DNA of 64,000 nucleotides. Source: Nematopogon swammerdamellus. Its lineage: Eukaryota > Arthropoda > Insecta > Lepidoptera > Adelidae. The notes under the pieces were generated by a model. That model worked only from the letters and a program-made list of their open reading frames with translations. It did not search any database and was not told where the DNA came from. The stretch is taken from positions 1,898,754-1,962,753 of the forward strand of contig OX336343.1 in assembly GCA_946902875.1 (NCBI GenBank). The letters run 5' to 3'. Positions 57,101 through 57,200 of this stretch are shown here, piece after piece (positions within the stretch are counted from its first letter, which is position 1; each line of letters starts with the position of its first letter). The translations under genes were made by a program, and so were the position numbers.

Positions 57101-57200
57101 CGCCGCTTCGCTCCGCCGGCACCGGCTCCGGCGCATGTCGCGCCTCCGACTCCGACGAGAGCGCGCCGTTATCTGCGCCCACCACCGCCGCAGTCAACAT
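8841..57200 (-). CDS. TXNDC11: thioredoxin domain-containing protein 11 homologue, 13 exons, 882 aa
   Basis: The gene is assembled from GT-AG sites: 57200-56950, 55642-55432, 53416-53293, 51892-51786, 50287-50090, 46837-46637, 43592-43183, 32889-32719, 31657-31534, 29202-28963, 15043-14853, 10711-10582 and 9131-8841. All intron phases match, and the sum is 882 codons plus TGA. Vertebrate TXNDC11 is a membrane-bound ER protein of about 985 residues with thioredoxin-like domains; it binds DUOX maturation factors and acts in ER quality control. Visible here: a membrane helix at residues about 62-81; a first thioredoxin-like unit at about 95-230, with APWDAEC (131-137) in place of APWCxxC; a middle divergent region; a second unit at about 665-765, with CASH (690-693) at the CxxC site, DLPW and the TYP proline (732-734); and a basic, helical C-terminus. 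Assignment rests on colinear similarity recalled from the vertebrate protein. The start is the ATG at 57200, with an in-frame TGA just upstream at 57209-57207. Introns total about 46 kb and are full of transposons. A redox role is doubtful because neither site keeps both cysteines. Confidence 0.88.
9185..9567 (-). mobile_element. SINE-B copy 1, nearly full length, tRNA/5S-like head
   Basis: The minus strand begins at 9567 with CTGTCAGCCTCGGTAGCTCA (A-box-like). It continues with a 5S-rRNA-like block containing GCGGTCAGTACTTGGATG (about 9484-9524), then the shared core at about 9368-9435, then the 3' body, ending with an A-run (T-run on plus at 9185-9195). It lies in intron 12, its tail 53 bp from exon 13. 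Confidence 0.75.
9600..9925 (-). mobile_element. SINE-A copy, diverged
   Basis: It shares 'GTCGTAAAAGGCGACTAA', the 'GGCGACA-GC' block and the 'ATTACTC-GCTTACCC' block with copies at 11968-12310 and 33255-33595. Orientation is minus, the tail at about 9600. It abuts the head of SINE-B copy 1, an arrangement repeated at 55676-56285. Confidence 0.6.
9935..10520. repeat. two 'CTGTGCCCGCGGCT' type repeat pieces and an (ACTCAGAC)n microsatellite
   Basis: Retroposon pieces begin at about 9948 and 10130 (AGCT-TGCC-GCGGCTTCGC). Each is followed further on by 'AAATC-GTTCAGT-GTT', common in insect RTE-like repeats. Between 10312 and 10358 the unit ACTCAGAC is repeated about five times. A further copy of the first type is at 30940-31110. 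No coding sequence is seen. Confidence 0.45.
10582..10711 (-). CDS. TXNDC11: TXNDC11 exon 12 (residues 743-786)
   Basis: The acceptor is GCGCAG and the donor GCG|GTGAGT. It codes for RLESGSYPAGERVSTAGLVA, then LVTRALGPPTQLRVQLAVC. This matches the end of the thioredoxin fold and the 'YPEDVPIT-NLLRFIL' helix. An A-rich retroposon tail lies about 35 bp upstream of the acceptor. Confidence 0.87.
10823..11580 (-). mobile_element. RLE-type LINE, 3' fragment encoding a PD-(D/E)XK endonuclease domain, copy a
   Basis: The open frame on minus, about 11560-10945, carries the motif RPDILIFSKATKHVVLVELT, that is PD followed by E-x-T within the VELTVPWE strand, then KLNKYCNLVDRI. It ends in a Ser/Leu-rich tail. 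This is the restriction-like endonuclease of R2/R4/NeSL-type LINEs. A 3' UTR of about 120 bp ends at CACACCTTC. The RT domain is absent. Copies b (split), c and d lie at 26923-27715 with 16977-17040, 46101-46515 and 63363-63470. Confidence 0.7.
11686..11815. repeat. long palindrome, about 59-bp arms
   Basis: The arms begin GCAGGTCTATTCTTGTAAAT on the left and are mirrored on the right with only one or two mismatches around 'GACAGCGGA'. A short spacer (GCTTTGGTAAGT) separates them. It is a hairpin-type MITE in intron 11. Confidence 0.85.
11968..12310 (+). mobile_element. SINE-A, near full-length copy
   Basis: It begins near 'GGCGGTACTTAAAAAGAATAG' and 'CCCCACTGCATCTCTCCCC'. It continues with 'GTCGTAAAAGGCG', then a 'CACGGTACTTCCACCGAGTC' segment, and ends with a (TATG)n tail at about 12282-12296. 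The head is shared with the SINE-B variants at 47588 and 51421. I see no clear tRNA boxes in it. Confidence 0.7.
12311..13460. other. no gene recognised
   Basis: Intronic, AT-rich with a GC-richer part at 13030-13340. A 110-codon minus frame at 13038-13370 shows no domain and no splice context agreeing with TXNDC11, so I do not call it. Confidence 0.5.
13465..13876 (-). mobile_element. tRNA-derived SINE (SINE-T), full length
   Basis: The minus-strand head (13876-13805) is tRNA-like, with GGCCGAGTGG as box A and GGTTCGAATCC as box B. It is followed by the linker, the core shared with SINE-B (about 13650-13725), a 3' body, and a tail of about 23 A (a T-run at 13465-13487 on plus). Other copies are at 61111-61530 and 56712-56930. 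Confidence 0.85.
14255..14590. repeat. diverged Mutator-like MITE relative with TTCGTAGGTA inverted motifs
   Basis: The segment 14340-14460 shares 'TGCACTATGGGAGTT', 'CGCCTCAACATTAGGTTAG' and 'GAAGATGCG-CGCATCTTC' with the MITE at 57491-57728. It is flanked by repeated CTATTCGTAGG words (about 14258, 14310, 14539) and a palindrome CGTAGGTATACCTACG at 14264-14279. Confidence 0.6.
14640..14792 (+). mobile_element. SINE-A 3' fragment
   Basis: It matches the second half of SINE-A ('AAACGTGGCGGTCGG', 'TGTGCTGTAATTTACCAGAG', 'ATTACTC-TCTTACCCCGATT') and ends with a TATG-like tail, about 58 bp from exon 11. Confidence 0.65.
14853..15043 (-). CDS. TXNDC11: TXNDC11 exon 11 (residues 680-742), C-terminal thioredoxin-like unit
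   Basis: The acceptor is GGGCAG and the donor AG|GTGAGT. It reads VGLVLVCGGACASHVV, then VSVARVDALRHDLPW and HTYPAILVFP. The core strand, Asp718 region, LPW and TYP proline are all typical thioredoxin landmarks. The CxxC site is replaced by CASH, leaving one cysteine at 690, plus a displaced Cys686. Confidence 0.92.
15095..15200 (-). repeat. retroposon 3' end ending in GAATCTGAAT
   Basis: The minus strand reads 'CATACTGAATATGCATAT', 'GTTCTTTATGGCGAAATAAA' and then a TATCTGAATCTGAA tail. The same end occurs at 36125-36225 on plus. It carries AATAAA and is the 3' end of an unidentified retroelement. Confidence 0.55.
15201..15648. other. no gene recognised (AT-rich intron)
   Basis: Mostly A/T with no terminal inverted repeat, open frame or splice-supported exon that I could find. 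Confidence 0.5.
15648..15857 (-). mobile_element. SINE-B, 5'-truncated
   Basis: It has the 3' half of SINE-B, with an A-tail (T-run at 15648-15655 on plus) and the 'GGTGGTAACAACCCGGGCGGG' start of the shared core, then breaks off at about 15857. Confidence 0.7.
15960..16312 (-). mobile_element. LTR-like repeat E, copy 1
   Basis: It is the inverse of 21062-21410. On minus it runs from 'AAAGTGTGTGGTGGTGTGG', through 'CTCCGCCCGCAGCCGCACC', to 'GAATAAAACCGCCCGC' and ends near 'ACCGGACTCTTCA'. An internal AATAAA and a CA end are compatible with an LTR end, but no primer-binding site or internal gag/pol was found. Confidence 0.4.
16977..17040 (-). mobile_element. RLE-type LINE copy b, distal 3' UTR piece
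   Basis: It is the last 64 bp of the LINE 3' UTR, from GTAGAGGAGG down to the CACACCTTC end. It is cut off from the rest of copy b (26923-27715) by composite 1. The junction word AGG appears on both sides. Confidence 0.75.
17041..17750 (+). repeat. composite 1 left arm with periodic motif array
   Basis: The motif AATTSCTCYGTC (variants allowed) starts at 17074, 17214, 17354, 17484, 17603 and 17737, giving spacings of 140, 140, 130, 119 and 134. Two module types alternate. Module A continues with 'TTCGGAATATGATATTATAT' and 'TTCGATTTCGAA-AGGCAG'. Module B continues with 'ATCTAGGAAATTTTCC' and 'CACACCTTTACA'. The arm is AT-rich and codes for nothing credible. Confidence 0.85.
17780..18260. other. 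no gene recognised; GC-rich island at 17880-18100
   Basis: Short overlapping frames on both strands (17823-18150) are rich in Arg/Ala/Pro with no domain. There is no splice-supported exon for TXNDC11. Confidence 0.45.
18276..18416. repeat. hairpin-type MITE, about 65-bp arms
   Basis: The arms 'ACCGCCTT-AAAAATGTATG' and 'TCGAACCCTAGAGTTGAAGG' are mirrored around a short loop (GGTTATTTTTGCTTG). The structure would fold almost completely on itself. Confidence 0.85.
18605..20198 (+). mobile_element. APE-type LINE family L, copy 1 (truncated)
   Basis: It contains an apurinic-endonuclease part with LLGDFNAHHEEWLGS (about 18755-18795) and the catalytic SDHCLVGS (about 18988-19010). Linker and RT fragments follow, through 'ASGPDMIPALVLKRC', an internal deletion, then VPQGSV-like and CYADDSTAHGS (about 20065-20095). 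Frames are broken by stops and indels. It ends at 20198, where repeat E begins, and does not resume. Confidence 0.75.
20199..21475 (+). mobile_element. LTR-like repeat E, copy 2, with internal tandem repeats
   Basis: It is inserted at the broken end of LINE copy 1. The region 21062-21410 is the inverse of 15960-16312. Upstream of that shared part lie tandem 102-bp units. It ends near 'ACCGGACTCTTCTCC'. No gag/pol was seen. A solo LTR or a rearranged terminal fragment is possible. Confidence 0.4.
20510..21065. repeat. tandem array, 102-bp unit, about 5 copies
   Basis: The unit contains 'GATGGCGTCGGGG-AACGCA', 'GGGCAGTGTCGG', 'TCCTTCTGAGCAGCGTCGGG' and 'ATTCGTCGGACTGG'. Starts of the ATGTCGGACTGCG word at 20764 and 20866 give the period. 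The length is a multiple of three, so overlapping frames remain open, which explains the long predicted ORFs here. Confidence 0.85.
21483..25410 (-). mobile_element. APE-type LINE family L, copy 2, nearly full length
   Basis: On minus, the 5' end GTCACACGTGCCTCCTGGG is at 25410, followed by a 5' leader of about 0.5 kb. Next come the start of the endonuclease (TNVRGLHTNLN, about 24790), its main part with SDHCLVWS, and the RT. RT motifs include ASGPDRIPALV (about 23430), YRPIAITSLF, FDRLWH (22680), VPQGSVLSPT and CYADDS (22431-22450). The thumb and C-terminus end near 21552. The T-run at 21490-21520 on plus is the A-tail. A 340-bp insertion splits the RT. Several frame breaks make it non-functional. 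The clade is CR1/Jockey-like by motif. No ORF1 precedes the endonuclease ORF. Confidence 0.8.
22711..23055 (-). mobile_element. insertion in LINE copy 2: 3' UTR of another retrotransposon
   Basis: This stretch interrupts the RT frame between LDGHGE and AIGLDIAKAF. On minus it ends with 'GTACCGATGGTACCTAAG' and an AATGAATAAATGAAATG tail, the same 3' end as 53560-54015 (+). It is AT-rich and has no coding sequence. Confidence 0.7.
25411..25577 (+). repeat. retroelement 3' end with (TATTC)n tail
   Basis: AT-rich sequence ends with 'CAAATAAATATTC' and then four or five TATTC units (25548-25577). It looks like the polyadenylated end of a LINE and abuts the 5' end of LINE copy 2. Confidence 0.45.
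25868..26025. repeat. about 2.5 tandem units of a 62-66-bp repeat
   Basis: The unit contains 'AACCACATAAATTGGTTCCA', 'TGCGATATAC-GTTTG' and 'TTTTTATTATA-ATGCCAAAA'. It lies just inside the right arm of composite 1 and may belong to its subterminal region. Confidence 0.65.
26310..26922 (-). repeat. composite 1 right arm with periodic motif array
   Basis: The inverse of the left arm. Motif copies (GACNGAGSAATT on plus) lie at 26448, 26578, 26717 and 26867, giving spacings of 130, 139 and 150 going outwards. The outermost 40 bases diverge from the left end, but TAGTCCA-type termini are shared. Confidence 0.8.
26923..27715 (-). mobile_element. RLE-type LINE copy b, coding 3' part
   Basis: It is nearly identical to copy a and extends further 5'. 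It shows a Cys/His knuckle, CTAKHLLCRCKVLLERGQY then RHDKVL, ahead of the endonuclease motif (RPDILIF...VELTVPWE). This order, zinc knuckle then PD-(D/E)XK, is that of RLE LINEs. Composite 1 cuts its 3' UTR at 26922. Confidence 0.72.
27830..28592 (+). mobile_element. Jockey-like LINE C-terminus and 3' UTR, family J copy 1
   Basis: Coding remnant at 27850-28152: LYRRRNSHVLSLLFCTLN, GAPEYLRDRF, then SHSSTSYSDSFTVNAARMWN and SLPLDIRLS-S-FKKR. A 3' UTR of about 430 bp follows, ending TGCAATAAATATATTTTGATT. A related copy on minus is 45210-45920. Confidence 0.7.
28593..28884. other. no gene recognised
   Basis: Intron 10 sequence next to exon 10, with a GC-rich stretch at 28760-28820. No repeat terminus is clear. 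Confidence 0.4.
28885..28956 (+). mobile_element. SINE-B 3' fragment abutting exon 10
   Basis: 'CTCACCCGGTGTTACGGGC', 'GTAGGTGACATAGCCAACCG' and 'TGTCAGTTTCC' with an A-run at 28947-28956 are the last 70 bp of SINE-B. Antisense to TXNDC11, its tail lies 6 bp past the exon 10 donor, giving a U-run just after the 5' splice site. Confidence 0.75.
28963..29202 (-). CDS. TXNDC11: TXNDC11 exon 10 (residues 600-679)
   Basis: The acceptor is CTTTCAG and the donor CAG|GTCGGT, which is non-standard after GT. It codes for LESQYELRGAYSEGSLRQLI, then a Gly-rich linker, then LRLADLTSRTFRRFV, the helix that leads into the C-terminal thioredoxin module. The A-tail of a SINE-B fragment starts 6 bp past the donor, so it now forms part of the 5' splice-site surroundings. 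Confidence 0.88.
29490..29596 (-). mobile_element. LINE family L, 3' end only
   Basis: The T-run, then 'ATTGATAGCGCGACATATGG' and 'GTGTCTCACGACGCCCATGG', repeats the 3' terminus of LINE copies 2 and 4. It is severely 5'-truncated. Confidence 0.75.
29598..30920 (+). mobile_element. CR1-like LINE, reverse transcriptase to 3' end
   Basis: The RT frame starts with MERLIVNSLQNFL and shows QHGFVPRHSTTTNLL, YLDFERAFDKVPH, GVPQGSVLAPTLF and the catalytic FADDAKL (30032-30050). A frameshift near 30190 moves to DLGITISEDLKWANHI; another near 30610 moves to the C-terminal thumb (LRGHSLKLN, FKNRLEKHL). The end is 'GCCTAGGCTGTTCGTTCATC' with an (AATA)n tail. It is 5'-truncated and inactive. The same family is seen at 48200-49560, 52190-52570 and 56285-56700. 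Confidence 0.75.
30935..31115 (+). repeat. 'CTAGCTGTGCCCGCGACTTC' repeat
   Basis: A common lepidopteran retroposon layout: the GC-rich start at about 30949, a middle 'AAATTTCATACAAATCGGTC', then 'GGTGACAAACACACACAG'. Non-coding. Confidence 0.5.
31534..31657 (-). CDS. TXNDC11: TXNDC11 exon 9 (residues 558-599)
   Basis: The acceptor is GTTGCAG and the donor AAG|GTGGGT. It codes for SNSTLNFVAIDSIRNHHFAE, then LGINIDRRADKTAVVILDSK, a close structural match to the 'TLNIYLLDS...FAERLG...AAIVD' segment of TXNDC11. It would be easy to miss without splicing because it is only 124 bp. Confidence 0.88.
31778..32215 (+). mobile_element. LINE C-terminal fragment and 3' end
   Basis: It reads through broken frames: GVTMKDRLRN, GMLRWFGHIGRMDDRRLTK, then HVLKKGQVRSTRNRRACMKN and VSAYPTG, ending in a (TATG)n tail at about 32180. 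This is the C-terminus of a widespread insect LINE type. It overlaps the intron between exons 8 and 9 of TXNDC11. Confidence 0.65.
32540..32701 (+). repeat. retroposon family C with A-tail, next to exon 8
   Basis: 'TTGTTGTTATATCCGCCAT', 'GAAAATTTCAACGGGCTACC', a CGGACAGACGG tract, then 'CCGTACGGGATACGG' and an A-run. The tail ends about 17 bp from the exon 8 donor. Another copy is at 47390-47582. Confidence 0.6.
32719..32889 (-). CDS. TXNDC11: TXNDC11 exon 8 (residues 501-557)
   Basis: The acceptor is GCGGCAG and the donor AA|GTGCGT, a less common but acceptable donor. It codes for FETSMLPERDDRLSAERLTQ, then LVFPQLSDNYTSVHGLAC, corresponding to the 'FPE-D-TS-NFTGLSC' segment of the vertebrate protein; NYT is a possible glycosylation sequon. 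A retroposon A-tail lies about 17 bp beyond the donor. Confidence 0.87.
33255..33597 (-). mobile_element. SINE-A, near full-length copy
   Basis: The inverse of 11968-12310, with high similarity. Its (CATA)n tail is at 33255-33266 and its head near 'GGCCCCACACGGTAC' at 33571. Confidence 0.75.
34188..34227 (+). tRNA. tRNA-like sequence, 5' half (split)
   Basis: 'TCCGGTGGCGTAGTTGGTTA' (box-A-like D arm), then TCGCG and TTGGC-GGCTCAA. Joined to 42914-42950 at the shared word TCAA it makes D, anticodon (TTGGC/GCCAA stem) and T arms, and a partly matching acceptor. Position 33 of the loop is not T and the acceptor has a gap, so it is more likely a SINE head or tRNA pseudogene than a working tRNA. 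Confidence 0.5.
34228..35958 (+). repeat. composite 2 left arm
   Basis: It opens with the periodic motif at 34259, 34399, 34540 and 34671 (spacings 140, 141 and 131), as in composite 1. Then come a GC-rich tract (34780-34915), a cluster of six AACCGGTT words (34927-35081), AT-rich sequence, and the outer part of MITE-A copy 2 with about three 105-bp direct repeats containing 'ACGCAGAACAGCTGTTT' and 'TAGCTTGCATTGTACGGGG' (35620-35880). Confidence 0.85.
35546..36284. mobile_element. MITE-A copy 2
   Basis: TIRs TATATAAGGTGCTTCGTTAT and its inverse bound about 740 bp. Inside are the AACAGCTGTT-containing direct repeats, a (CCTA)n stretch at about 35912-35930, and a retroposon 3' end (36125-36225). 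Its left 413 bp are also present, inverted, in the right arm (41156-41588), so it pre-dates the inverted duplication. Confidence 0.7.
36428..38030 (-). mobile_element. ORF1-type retroelement inserted in the leader of LINE copy 3
   Basis: It is antisense to copy 3. On minus it runs from about 38030 to an AATAAA-bearing, A-rich end at 36428-36475 and carries only an ORF1-like protein. The junction word ATTA appears on both sides. Copy 2 has the uninterrupted leader at the same place, which serves as an empty site. See the coding entry. Confidence 0.65.
36515..37955 (-). pseudogene. LINE ORF1-like protein (two frames)
   Basis: It begins MACDKCNMVVNEVLAFTE at 37955, suggesting a CxxC-type zinc motif at the N-terminus. 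It changes frame near 37870 and again near 37540. It continues with a basic linker (RPKRRRGSMTKR, DGFVLVESRKKRRKR) and a region like an RNA-recognition fold: ALIYVSRLRKDMKIEDLIRH, then ALPSHWADTNVCAFKLCIP and FWPSGVVFRRY. A run of APLPTP repeats follows, and the ORF ends WDPYRHKWRKSNFSS. This layout fits ORF1 of CR1/Jockey-type LINEs, a nucleic-acid chaperone; the clade is uncertain. Confidence 0.6.
40054..41152 (-). mobile_element. APE-type LINE family L, copy 4 (5'-truncated)
   Basis: The T-run at 40055-40064 marks the 3' end. The RT C-terminal half is well kept (CSHLWDGSAKYQLAPLESIQ, LDLPRMRTNRFCRS, LPAHIFPPKYSLGSF). The catalytic YADD stretch is lost by a deletion of about 8 bp near 40986: the DNA passes straight from the Asp codons to 'ATGTATG'. 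It is convergent with copy 3 and ends at an (AAGAAAC)n stretch. Confidence 0.78.
41156..42913 (-). repeat. composite 2 right arm
   Basis: The inverse of 34228-35958, including the (GTAG)n stretch at 41200-41220, the AACAGCTGTT repeats, the AACCGGTT cluster (42046-42200; one copy mutated), the GC-rich tract and the motif array. The inner edge lies within MITE-A copy 2 sequence. Confidence 0.85.
42914..42950 (+). tRNA. tRNA-like sequence, 3' half (split)
   Basis: 'CAAGCCAAAGAC' followed by the T arm CCAGGTTCGAATCCTGG and the acceptor-like CCGGGAT. It is the missing half of 34188-34227. The T arm is perfectly paired. Confidence 0.5.
43183..43592 (-). CDS. TXNDC11: TXNDC11 exon 7 (residues 365-500), middle region
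   Basis: The acceptor is TTTTCAG and the donor AA|GTGAGC. It is the longest exon, at 410 bp. It begins LREVSMEYYDC, matching the helix after the FTPLEPL strand, then runs into a hydrophilic, probably disordered stretch with KSVWHNATYRS (a possible N-glycosylation site NAT) and an acidic end. This part is poorly conserved in the family. Composite 2 occupies the following 10.3 kb intron. Confidence 0.88.
43593..44690. other. intron 6, AT-rich, retroelement 3' ends only
   Basis: An A/T-rich stretch next to exon 7 (43605-43730) looks like a LINE 3' end on minus (TTTGCAAATAAAAGTC). I recognise no coding remnant in the rest; short frames at 44128-44520 have no domain. Confidence 0.45.
44709..44771. 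repeat. two copies of an 18-bp perfect palindrome, 45 bp apart
   Basis: GCGGCCGATATCGGCCGC occurs at 44709-44726 and 44754-44771, each followed by TCCATT. The surroundings are AT-rich. It is possibly a short tandem duplication around a protein-binding-like palindrome. Confidence 0.9.
44772..45209. other. no gene recognised
   Basis: AT-rich intron sequence; includes 'CGATCGACCGGTCGATC'-like symmetry near 45130-45160. Confidence 0.4.
45210..45920 (-). mobile_element. Jockey-like LINE family J, copy 2
   Basis: The coding remnant on minus (about 45900-45546) has RRNSHVLSLLYCTLLNPNAP, KYLSDRFSFLSSHGLSLRSN and SHSTTSYSDSFTIHAARLWN, clearly related to 27850-28152. The 3' UTR ends near 45210 with 'TGCAATAAATATA' and a TACAA-type tail. 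Confidence 0.7.
46101..46515 (-). mobile_element. RLE-type LINE copy c (5'-truncated)
   Basis: It is the same 3' UTR and last about 75 codons as copies a and b. Two small internal deletions (one removing most of a 'GTCGAGAGCGGGA' region, one near 46487) distinguish it. Confidence 0.72.
46637..46837 (-). CDS. TXNDC11: TXNDC11 exon 6 (residues 298-364)
   Basis: The donor is CTG|GTGAGT. The acceptor GGCGGCAG has a poor pyrimidine tract, so the start is slightly less certain. It codes for TEGALGAWTLERLAQPAARV, then GGPLLVLFTPLEPLYEQQP, which lines up with a 'GPALFLFIPFNPL'-type strand of vertebrate TXNDC11. Phase 0 at both ends. Confidence 0.88.
46864..47135 (+). mobile_element. LINE C-terminal fragment plus a C-like tail
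   Basis: At 46864-46905 the minus strand reads like 'GGAACCCTAAAAA' tails, facing exon 6. From 46920 on plus, broken frames read VFPESFNLGVFKRRINGL, then WLCRLHHWSLGTATHAG and an A-run at 47142. This is a LINE C-terminus with its tail. Confidence 0.55.
47160..47295 (-). repeat. LINE C-terminal remnant
   Basis: 'GTCCACTGCTGGACATAC', 'CTCCAATTTTCCTCCAGG' and 'CTTTCCGCCGACGTACTTG' match 300-420. It is the opposite-strand end of a LINE reading frame. Confidence 0.5.
47390..47582 (+). repeat. retroposon family C copy
   Basis: Same layout as 32540-32701, with an expanded GACGGACGGACAGACAGACA tract and an A-tail at 47575-47584. The next retroposon starts directly after it. Confidence 0.65.
47588..48197 (+). 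mobile_element. SINE with A-type head and B-type body, split by a LINE fragment
   Basis: The head 'ACCGTGTGGGGCCGGTAC' to 'GTCGTAAAAGGCGACTAAGG' is that of SINE-A. From 'TACTAGGTGGTAGGG' on, the sequence is the inverse-core and body of SINE-B. It runs to 47898, is interrupted by a LINE C-terminal remnant (47899-48170, 'CATCATCAGCCTGTATCG' onwards), and its last 27 bp with the A-tail resume at 48171-48197. Confidence 0.65.
48200..49560 (+). mobile_element. CR1-like LINE C-terminal fragment split by a hAT MITE
   Basis: Left part: VPSLRNKSYESRLVALGITT, LEQRRQRGDLIETF, then GHSLKLN-like 'GHSLKLNRN'. Right part, after the MITE: RVVDSWTKLPQEVISA and a KNLLDKHL-type end. It matches the family of 29598-30920. 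Splitting by 48442-49399 is proven by the 8-bp duplication. Confidence 0.7.
48442..49399. mobile_element. hAT-type MITE, copy H2
   Basis: Termini CACTGGCGGCTGG and CCAGCCGCCACTG; an exact 8-bp duplication AACCCAAG flanks both ends (48434-48441 and 49400-49407). Inverse orientation to H1, with the same subterminal blocks (GTGCGCTCGTGCGCCGCAC against GCGGCGCACGAGTGCAC). No transposase. Confidence 0.82.
49690..49990. repeat. GC-rich inverted repeat
   Basis: ACGGAGCTCTCCGAGA (49816-49831) is mirrored at 49897-49912, and GGTGGTGGT/ACCACCACC lies inside. Longer flanks do not match well. An unclassified element in intron 5. Confidence 0.5.
50090..50287 (-). CDS. TXNDC11: TXNDC11 exon 5 (residues 232-297)
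   Basis: The acceptor is CCCGCAG and the donor CTG|GTACGT. It is in phase 0 at both ends and has 66 codons. It has thioredoxin-fold character: AVAVAFTPTSE, then ICLAAVTSAELADDLGVRAF with FPALRYM, which is a Phe-Pro strand like the cis-proline strand. No cysteine pair is present, so this is probably a non-catalytic thioredoxin-like module. Confidence 0.88.
50388..51010 (-). pseudogene. hAT transposase C-terminal remnant
   Basis: On minus, about 50880-50690, the frame reads VWRIVRQYLSAPAGSVPSER, then LFSGAGLIYEPHRSQLNSEK. This is the conserved C-terminal dimerisation region of hAT (Ac-like) transposases, with the expected SVPSER and an R-x-L sequence. Nothing N-terminal remains. Next to it (50925-51005) is a dense set of CGAATATTCG-type words. 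Confidence 0.65.
51205..51322 (+). repeat. LINE 3' end with (CAA)n tail
   Basis: 'CCAACGTACAACGGACCGTC', 'TTGAGGTCTCAGTGCGGAG' and 'CCAAGAGGCTGGGCAGCAAA' followed by CAACAACAA. Identical in layout to 54645-54740. Confidence 0.75.
51421..51760 (+). mobile_element. SINE with A-type head and B-type body, full length
   Basis: It starts 'ACCGTGTGGGGCCAGTAC', passes 'GTCGTAAAAGGCAACTAAGG', enters the B body at 'TACTAGGTGGTAGGGTTC', and ends 'GTGTCAGTTTCCAT' plus a long A-run (51738-51759). The tail lies 26 bp from the exon 4 donor, antisense to TXNDC11. Confidence 0.75.
51786..51892 (-). CDS. TXNDC11: TXNDC11 exon 4 (residues 196-231)
   Basis: The acceptor is CATCAG and the donor GAT|GTGAGT. It codes for PRDAHSLVKFAELMARPLRRV, matching the alpha-helix and 'PL' turn after the first thioredoxin-like unit of TXNDC11, then a segment corresponding to the start of the second, inactive fold. 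The A-tail of a SINE-B lies 26 bp beyond the donor. Confidence 0.9.
51957..52172. mobile_element. hAT-type MITE, copy H3 (216 bp)
   Basis: Ends CAGTGGCGG and CCGCCACTG; an exact 8-bp duplication GTTGGCAC on both sides (51949-51956 and 52173-52180). Shares only the terminal repeats with H1 and H2. Confidence 0.85.
52190..52570 (+). mobile_element. CR1-like LINE 3' fragment
   Basis: HEGHKSRQHFITNRLVDDWN, QLPEEVVSAPI, then a 3' UTR with 'ACGTATCAGACTAGGCTGCC' and an (AATA)n tail. The same ending is seen, inverted, at 56285-56450. Confidence 0.7.
52575..52737 (-). mobile_element. LINE C-terminal zinc-knuckle fragment
   Basis: The minus strand encodes YYPLCRGCLATDETAEHVLL, then ECSALDNQRR. The CRGC-x-ETAEHVLLEC signature also occurs at 54460-54530 (CRGCMAEDESATHVLLEC). 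Confidence 0.6.
52738..52880 (-). mobile_element. LINE family L, 3' end only
   Basis: 'GGCGCCGAGCCACCCGTAAG' and 'GACGCCCATGGACATTC' repeat the 3' terminus of LINE copies 2 and 4; 5'-truncated. Confidence 0.7.
53293..53416 (-). CDS. TXNDC11: TXNDC11 exon 3 (residues 155-195), thioredoxin-like strand-turn
   Basis: The acceptor is TGTGCAG and the donor G|GTGGGC. It encodes VYFAAINCW, a Cys-rich turn, then IPSWPVIVAY, the counterpart of the thioredoxin strand with a cis-proline. The phase-1 end joins exon 4 to give YRGPRD. Reading past the donor would add an unrelated tail. Confidence 0.92.
53560..54015 (+). mobile_element. retrotransposon 3' UTR
   Basis: AT-rich sequence with 'TTTTCATGCACAAAACTGTA', then 'AGTCCCTTGCCATGGCTAGA' and 'AAGTACACCGATGGTACCTA', ending ATGAATAAATGAAATG. 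It equals, inverted, the insertion at 22711-23055. Coding part not identified. Confidence 0.6.
54016..54235 (-). mobile_element. SINE-B, 5'-truncated
   Basis: It has the B body from 'ACACGGTTGGCTACATCGCC' to the start of the core ('GTACCAACCCGGGTGGG'), then stops near 54235. It lacks an obvious A-tail, because it joins the (ATGAA)n end of the previous element. Confidence 0.65.
54330..54740 (+). mobile_element. LINE C-terminal fragment with (CAA)n tail
   Basis: It reads AVGLLTGHCPLNRHLFTIGV, TDSPLCRGCMAEDESATHVL, then a RRVLHFMKELGWLE end. This is the C-terminus of an RNase-H/zinc-knuckle type LINE. The 3' UTR 'AACGTACAACGGACCGTC' ends in an ACAACAACAA tail. Confidence 0.7.
54870..55380. other. 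no gene recognised
   Basis: AT-rich intron 2 sequence. A 'CACCCCTGA' / 'TCAGGGGTG' inverted pair lies at 55230-55280. The A-run at 55357-55366 precedes exon 2. Confidence 0.4.
55432..55642 (-). CDS. TXNDC11: TXNDC11 exon 2 (residues 84-154), first thioredoxin-like unit, N-terminal half
   Basis: The acceptor is CCGCAG and the donor CAG|GTCGGC. It contains PAVRFFARESPVADWHLGQL, then LLMYYAPWDAEC, the usual beta strand and active-site loop of the family. The first active-site cysteine is Asp134 and the second is retained as Cys137. In the vertebrate protein, as I recall it, the first is kept and the second lost. A SINE-B tail lies about 25-40 bp upstream of the acceptor. Confidence 0.92.
55666..56060 (-). 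mobile_element. SINE-B copy 2, full length, tRNA/5S-like head
   Basis: From 56060 on minus: GTCAGCCTCGATAGCTCAGT (A-box TAGCTCAGTGG at 56048-56038), then a 5S-like block with TTAAGCAACGCTGGGTGCGG and TGCTTGGATGGGTGACC (56009-55966), then the shared core and body, ending at a (TA)n/ATT tail at 55666-55682. The tail faces exon 2. Confidence 0.8.
56105..56285 (-). mobile_element. SINE-A, internally deleted
   Basis: A (CATA)n tail at 56107-56120, 'CACCCTGAATCCCACCAATC', then a jump from 'GCTGCAAGAACTC' to 'ACGAAGACCCACCTGC' (about 90 bp missing), ending at 'GCACGGCATCTTGTCC'. Confidence 0.65.
56286..56700 (-). mobile_element. CR1-like LINE 3' fragment
   Basis: On minus: VYKILTCKYNCPELIQMFTL, VHLRGHSMKLSRTIFN, NRVVDDWNQLPEELISA. 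The 3' UTR continues to 'GTATCAGCCGAGGCTGCC' and TAAAATAAATATA. Same family as 29598-30920. Confidence 0.7.
56712..56932 (-). mobile_element. tRNA-derived SINE (SINE-T), truncated
   Basis: It includes the shared core, 'AAGCAGCAGGTGTAGGTATG', 'GTCAGAAAAAACTCATTGG' and the first bases of the tRNA head (TACACGCCGACCGGAT). The tRNA B-box end is cut by the junction at 56932, 18 bp from exon 1. Confidence 0.7.
56950..57200 (-). CDS. TXNDC11: TXNDC11 exon 1 (residues 1-83 plus two bases)
   Basis: It starts at ATG 57200 and ends before GTGAGT. It codes for an acidic, low-complexity cytosolic N-terminus with a direct repeat ADGSK (39-43 and 44-48 by similarity of phase), a basic RPGSGRE stretch, and then the helix MLLREVFFCAALALTTYGAF, typical of a signal anchor. 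It lies in a GC-rich patch. Ends in phase 2. Confidence 0.85.

Noticed and set aside
8841..57200. TXNDC11 pieces as a scattered pseudogene
   Set aside because: All 13 exons have usable splice sites, matching phases and no internal stop, so an intact gene is the simpler reading.
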